Shown: positions 60,336-64,000 of the stretch, one piece after another
Numbering within the stretch: position 1 is the stretch's first letter
How the letters are laid out: each line of letters begins with the position of its first letter
From: Chlorella sorokiniana
Lineage: Eukaryota; Chlorophyta; Trebouxiophyceae; Chlorellales; Chlorellaceae
Length of the DNA stretch: 64,000 bases
NCBI GenBank assembly: GCA_025917655.1
Contig: CP084620.1
Coordinates: 1,302,001-1,366,000, forward strand
Direction: 5' to 3'
The notes under the pieces: generated by a model
The model's input: only the letters and a program-made list of their open reading frames with translations
Told to the model about the DNA's origin: nothing
Database searches by the model: none
Position numbers and translations under genes: made by a program

Positions 60336-62993
60336 TTAGGCAGGGCTGGCAACAGCCGCCTTGAACTGCACGCTGCCAGCTCTGCCGCGGCGGCGGCGCC
60401 ACCAAACCTGCACGCACGTCATCGCCACGCAGCCGGACACAATCAGCAGCGACTGGCCAAAGAGCAGCACAGGGAACAGGGGCCCCAGGCGCTTCTGCAG
60501 CCTCAGGGCCGAAGTCTGCAGCAGCCCCTGCTCCTTCCGGGGCCTTGGAACCAGGCCAAGCACCTGCGGCGCATGGGGCCAGCGAGTTTCAGTCACCCCA
60601 ATGCAAGGCAACGTCGGGAGGCGCTCACAAGGCTGTGCTGTTTGCAGTTACTTGCCTCCACAGCCAGGTACCAGAAGCCGCGCTTGTGGATTTCGGAATC
60701 GAAGTACTCTGCCGAGGGGAGGGGGAAGAGGCAACGGGACCTGCTGTTGGAACTGGAACTGTTCTGACACTGCTAATGTGCCCCTTCAGAGGAACGCATA
60801 CGTACAACACAGTCTGCCCCTCCCTGACCACTCAACCCAAGCTTTCATCTTAGACATACACCTGCAGCCTCGCAGCCTTCCGAAGCCCAAAAGCTCACCC
60901 CACTCTGCAAAGCGCCGCGCCTCTTCCTCCTTCTTAAAGTAGGGTGCGGGGCGGCATACACCGAGTTGGGCTTGTGGCTGCTGGCGGGATGGTACACGCA
61001 CACCTGCGCCGGGCATGTGGGGTGGGGTGGGGTGGGGTGGGTGGGGCACAGAGGCGCCCTGGGGCGTGTTGGCGGCCTACCACCCTCTCTGCCGCAGAGA
61101 GCCACGTGGCCGCACCTGGTCGATGACAGCGATCCTGTCCCGCGGGTAGTGCAGCATGAAGGGCCAGACGAAGTCGAGGCCTGCAGGAGCGCGGCCAGGC
61201 AAGTCATGCCACTTGTCAGGGGACCCATGGCTGACAGTTCTGGCTTCATACGGCCTCATGCTCGCTGGTGCGCCATGTTCCCAAGCCGCCATGCGCCGCG
61301 CACGCACCCCAGCCGACGTGCGCGTTGTGCAGGGTGGGGCGGATGAAGCCCTCGAACAAGTCCATGCGGAACATCGGCGCCATGATCTCGATCATGGCTG
61401 TGCGTGAGGGGGCAGTTGGGAGGTTTGATGGCATGGCCACAGTCAGTGCGGCAGAGAGGCGGGCCCCAGACGAACCGGCACGGCTGGGTGTTGGCGCGGC
61501 CGCTCACTCGTGAAGCGCAGGATGGCGGAGGGGTTCTGGTACAGGGCGCGCCACGGCGTGAAGCTCCCCGCCACGGGGCAGAGGCTGGGCTGCAGCCAGC
61601 CGGGCAAGCAGGCAGCAGCTGCGCCTCGATGCGCAAACAGCGGCCAGAGCTGGGGGCAGGCAGCGGGGCAGGCGGGCGCTGGCCCCACCTGCGCCATCAG
61701 CAGGTCGTAGGCGGCGAGGGTGGAGAAGAGCACGTTGACGGTGCAGGTGTCCAGCTGCACGGAGGAGAAGGGCGGCAGGGCAAAGCGGGGCCTCGGCTGT
61801 GTTCACACCTGCAGGCACTCCCATGCAAGGGCGCGCGCAGCACAGCAAACCCACACACGTGAGGAGCTGGGCCATGGGGGCGGCGGGGGATGCTCACACC
61901 GAGGTCGTCGTCGGGGATGAGCAGGGCGCGGTACTGCTGCCGCATCTCCCGCCACTCATCCAGCAGCGTGAAGCGGTACACCAGGCGCCACTTGGGCCCC
62001 ACGCCCGCGTACACCGCCCGGCAGTGCGGGCAGCTGAAGTTGGCCGGCTTGTTCCCGTAGAACAGCACGACTGCACCAAGGGGGCAGACCCAGGCAGGCG
62101 GGGTGAGGCTGGCGCAGGTTCGGGTGAGGAGCAAGGCAGCAGGACACCCTAAGGCTGCCGCCAGGCGACCGCCTGCCCCGCACCCAGGTCCCAGTTGGCC
62201 ATGTGCGGCTTGTCGAGCCACTTGGACATGTTGAAGCCGTCGCCGGCAGGCAGGAGCACGAGGTAATCATGCTGGACGGGGCTGCGGCGGTGAGGGAGGA
62301 GGGCGCTGTGCTGCAGCGCGGAACGCTAGAGGAGCTTGGAGATGGCGCTGCACAGCCGCCGCACGTCGCGGTGGCAACGGCAGCAGCAGTGGCAGCAGGG
62401 CAGCAGCAGCCGCACCGGCGCTGCTGGTCCACCCCACAGCTGACCGACTCCTGCTCCCCGATCAGACGCTCCAGCAGGCTGGGCTTGTTGCGGGGGCAAG
62501 CTCCTCTGCCGTGCGGGGCCGTCGCTGCGCCTCCTCTTTCAGGAACCTGGTGGAAAGCAGCGATGCGGGGATCACAGAGGCCTCGCAGCACGACAGAATG
62601 TGCCTGCTTGAACAAGGCTGCCGGCACCTGTCTGCCCAGTCCAAGGCGGTCTTGTGGACGTCCTCCTGCACCTGGTGCGGCTCAGGGGGCCGCGGCAGCT
62701 CTGGAAACACGACGGCGGGCTGGACAGCGCTCGCATTGCCGCTGCTAACATTGGCGGCGCCGGCAGCGCCGCTCTCCGAGGTGTTGGCTGCAGGCAAGAC
62801 GGGCGCCTGGGATGGTCACATGAGCATAATCCTTGCGCTCCTCCTGCAATAAGCAGCGAGCAGGCTCACCTGGCGGATCGAAGAGCAGCACGGGCGTGCG
62901 ACTGGAAGCTGTCCCATTCCCAGCTGACGTTGATGCACTGGCAGGAAGGGCCAGCAGGATGAACACACAAGCCAGCAGCAGCAAACATTTCAT
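60336..62993 (-). CDS. DUF707 family membrane protein (copy 2)
   Basis: Tandem paralogue of copy 1 with the same layout. The ATG at 62993 opens a clear signal peptide (MKCLLLLACVFILLALPASA). A Ser/Ala-rich stem follows, with EDVHKTALDWADRFLKEEAQ, then HDYLVLLPAGDGFNMSKWLD, DLVVLFYGNKPANFSCPHC and LLIPDDDLGLDTCTVNVLF (Asp cluster). SILRFT-like and IEIMAPMFRMDLFEGFIRPT lead to HNAHVGWGLDFVWPFMLHYP and RDRIAVIDQVCVYHPASSHK. The C-terminus has GPLFPVLLFGQSLLIVSGCV followed by a basic WRRRRGR patch, a likely transmembrane anchor, and ends at TAA 60336-60338. The middle of the stem near 62300-62480 is hard to frame. Same orientation and order of blocks as copy 1 point to tandem duplication; the diverged stems suggest it is not recent. 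Confidence 0.8.
61015..61046. repeat. GGGTGGGGTGG repeat in an intron
   Basis: G/T-rich short tandem repeat inside an intron of DUF707 copy 2; C-rich on the coding strand. Confidence 0.65.
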
Positions 62994-63297
62994 TGCAAAA
63001 CGAGGGTCGGACTCAAAGCTAACGCTCAAGGTTGTGTTGCGGCTGGCCAGTCTCCGCTTCGGAAGACGCTTGCTGACACGGATCAGGAGAGGATCGATAC
63101 AGGCTGCAGGAAGATCAAGCTGTAACCACGGTCAGGCATGTGCCCCCAAAGAAGCTGGAGAAGCCCATCCAAGGGTGAGGTGCTAAAAAGAAAGGTCAGA
63201 CGGTCTGGTCTGAAGTGCATGCAAGTCTGAAGGCACACGATTGTGATCGGCAGGATTCCATTGGCAGTATAGCTGCTAGTGCACATGGCGAGACGGG
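62994..63297. other. Promoter of DUF707 copy 2 and 3' flank of the next gene
   Basis: About 300 bases between two minus-strand genes. No exon seen. Confidence 0.4.
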
Positions 63298-64000
63298 TCA
63301 ACTCGACTCCTTTGCGGGTGGCGACGGCACACCCACTGCCGGCAGCTGCCGCCACTCGTGCGCCGAAGGCGACGCGCTGCGCATGCGCCGCAGGCGCCGC
63401 TGCTTGCGCTGCATGGCGCGCTCCACAGGCTCCCGCTGTTCTTCGGGTATGCGGGAAATCTTCCCTTCCAGCAGGCTGGTCGATGTGGCGCGCAGCAGGC
63501 CGCTGCCGCTGCCGCCCACGCCGACGCCATCGGCGGCATACGCCGAGCGGTGCCGCCGCAGCCCCTGCTGCGCTTGTGTGGCGGCCGTCGGCGTGCCCGT
63601 TGCCTGGCTGCCGCCCTGCCCTAGACAGTCTAGGAGCTGGCAGTCGGGCGGCAGCTGGACAGCCGGCTTGGGGTGCGGCTGCAGGGTCGCTCTGCGGCCG
63701 TCGGGGCGGCCCAGCCATTGCGTGCGCTGCCGGCCTTGCTGCCGCTCTGCTGCATGCTGCCTCGCTCGTCGTCGCCGTCCGACTCTGCTCCGCTGAGCTC
63801 CTGCTCCTCCACCAGCTGGGCATCCAGGTCATCAAACCCGTCTCGTGGGGAAACCAGCGCGGCGTGCTGGCTGCGAGTGGCCGCCAGTAGAGCATGGCGG
63901 CCGTTGGCGACTGCCGGCGACCGTGGCGAGTGTCCCAGCAGTTCCTGCCCTTGTGCCTCCAGGGCCAAGCGGTCCTGCACGCCACCCGCAGTTCCCACCA
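63298..64000 (-). CDS. 3' part of an unknown gene (partial)
   Basis: A minus-strand coding region enters from the right edge and stops at 63298-63300. Readable pieces are RLALEAQGQELLGHSPRS, DGFDDLDAQLVEEQELSG, an acidic and Ser-rich stretch, GRRATLQPHPKPAVQLPPD and CQLLDCLGQGGSQATG. A C-terminal basic piece follows: LLRATSTSLLEGKISRIPEE, ERAMQRKQRRLRRMRSASPS, HEWRQLPAVGVPSPP. One-base shifts near 63690 and 63630 connect them. The Ser/Arg-rich tail and low complexity hint at a regulatory protein, but no domain is visible and the start lies outside the window. Confidence 0.5.

Overview
The window looks like nuclear DNA of a GC-rich unicellular green alga, most likely a Chlorella-like trebouxiophyte. 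Nearly every gene is split by many short GT-AG introns, codon third positions are C/G-rich, proteins carry Ala/Gly/Gln-rich linkers, some 3' flanks hold the chlorophyte poly(A) signal TGTAA, and several products are plant-type plastid proteins (PsbX, plastid aspartate aminotransferase, organellar seryl-tRNA synthetase, a plant MurE-like protein and an STN8-type thylakoid kinase). I see no retroelement, transposase, CRISPR array or convincing tRNA or rRNA gene.

Left third (1-24.2 kb): the tail of an unknown gene (+); psbX (+); plastid aspartate aminotransferase (+); organellar seryl-tRNA synthetase (+); a coiled-coil protein resembling augmin subunit 3 (-); a PXA-PX-Nexin_C sorting nexin (+); two adjacent secreted LysM-FAS1-LysM proteins (+); and an NCBP3-like RNA-binding protein with MOS11-like motifs (-).

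Middle (24.5-45.4 kb): a MurE-like plastid protein (-) diverges from a Kelch protein of the nitrile-specifier type (+). FANCL, the Fanconi anaemia E3 ligase, follows (-), then an uncertain gene (+), a Rossmann-fold epimerase-like protein (+) and a polyQ coiled-coil protein (-). Last is a thylakoid-type kinase (+) whose C-terminus carries two FF-like domains.

Right third (46.3-64 kb): a DUF3228 protein (-), a zinc alcohol dehydrogenase of the formaldehyde-dehydrogenase-like class (-), exocyst SEC3 (-), a divergent NAA38-like Sm protein (+), a tandem pair of DUF707 membrane proteins (-), and the 3' end of an unknown gene (-). The genes do not form one pathway; plastid functions, secretion and cell-wall functions, and RNA or DNA maintenance are mixed, as is usual in a nuclear genome.

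An important caution: many exons of conserved genes change frame at homopolymer runs, nearly always as if one base were missing (psbX, AAT, SerRS, Kelch, NAA38, ADH and others). This looks like sequencing or assembly error rather than widespread gene decay, but it means single-frame translations are truncated. CDS spans below run from start codon to stop codon and include introns; most boundaries were inferred by eye from protein-family similarity and splice signals.
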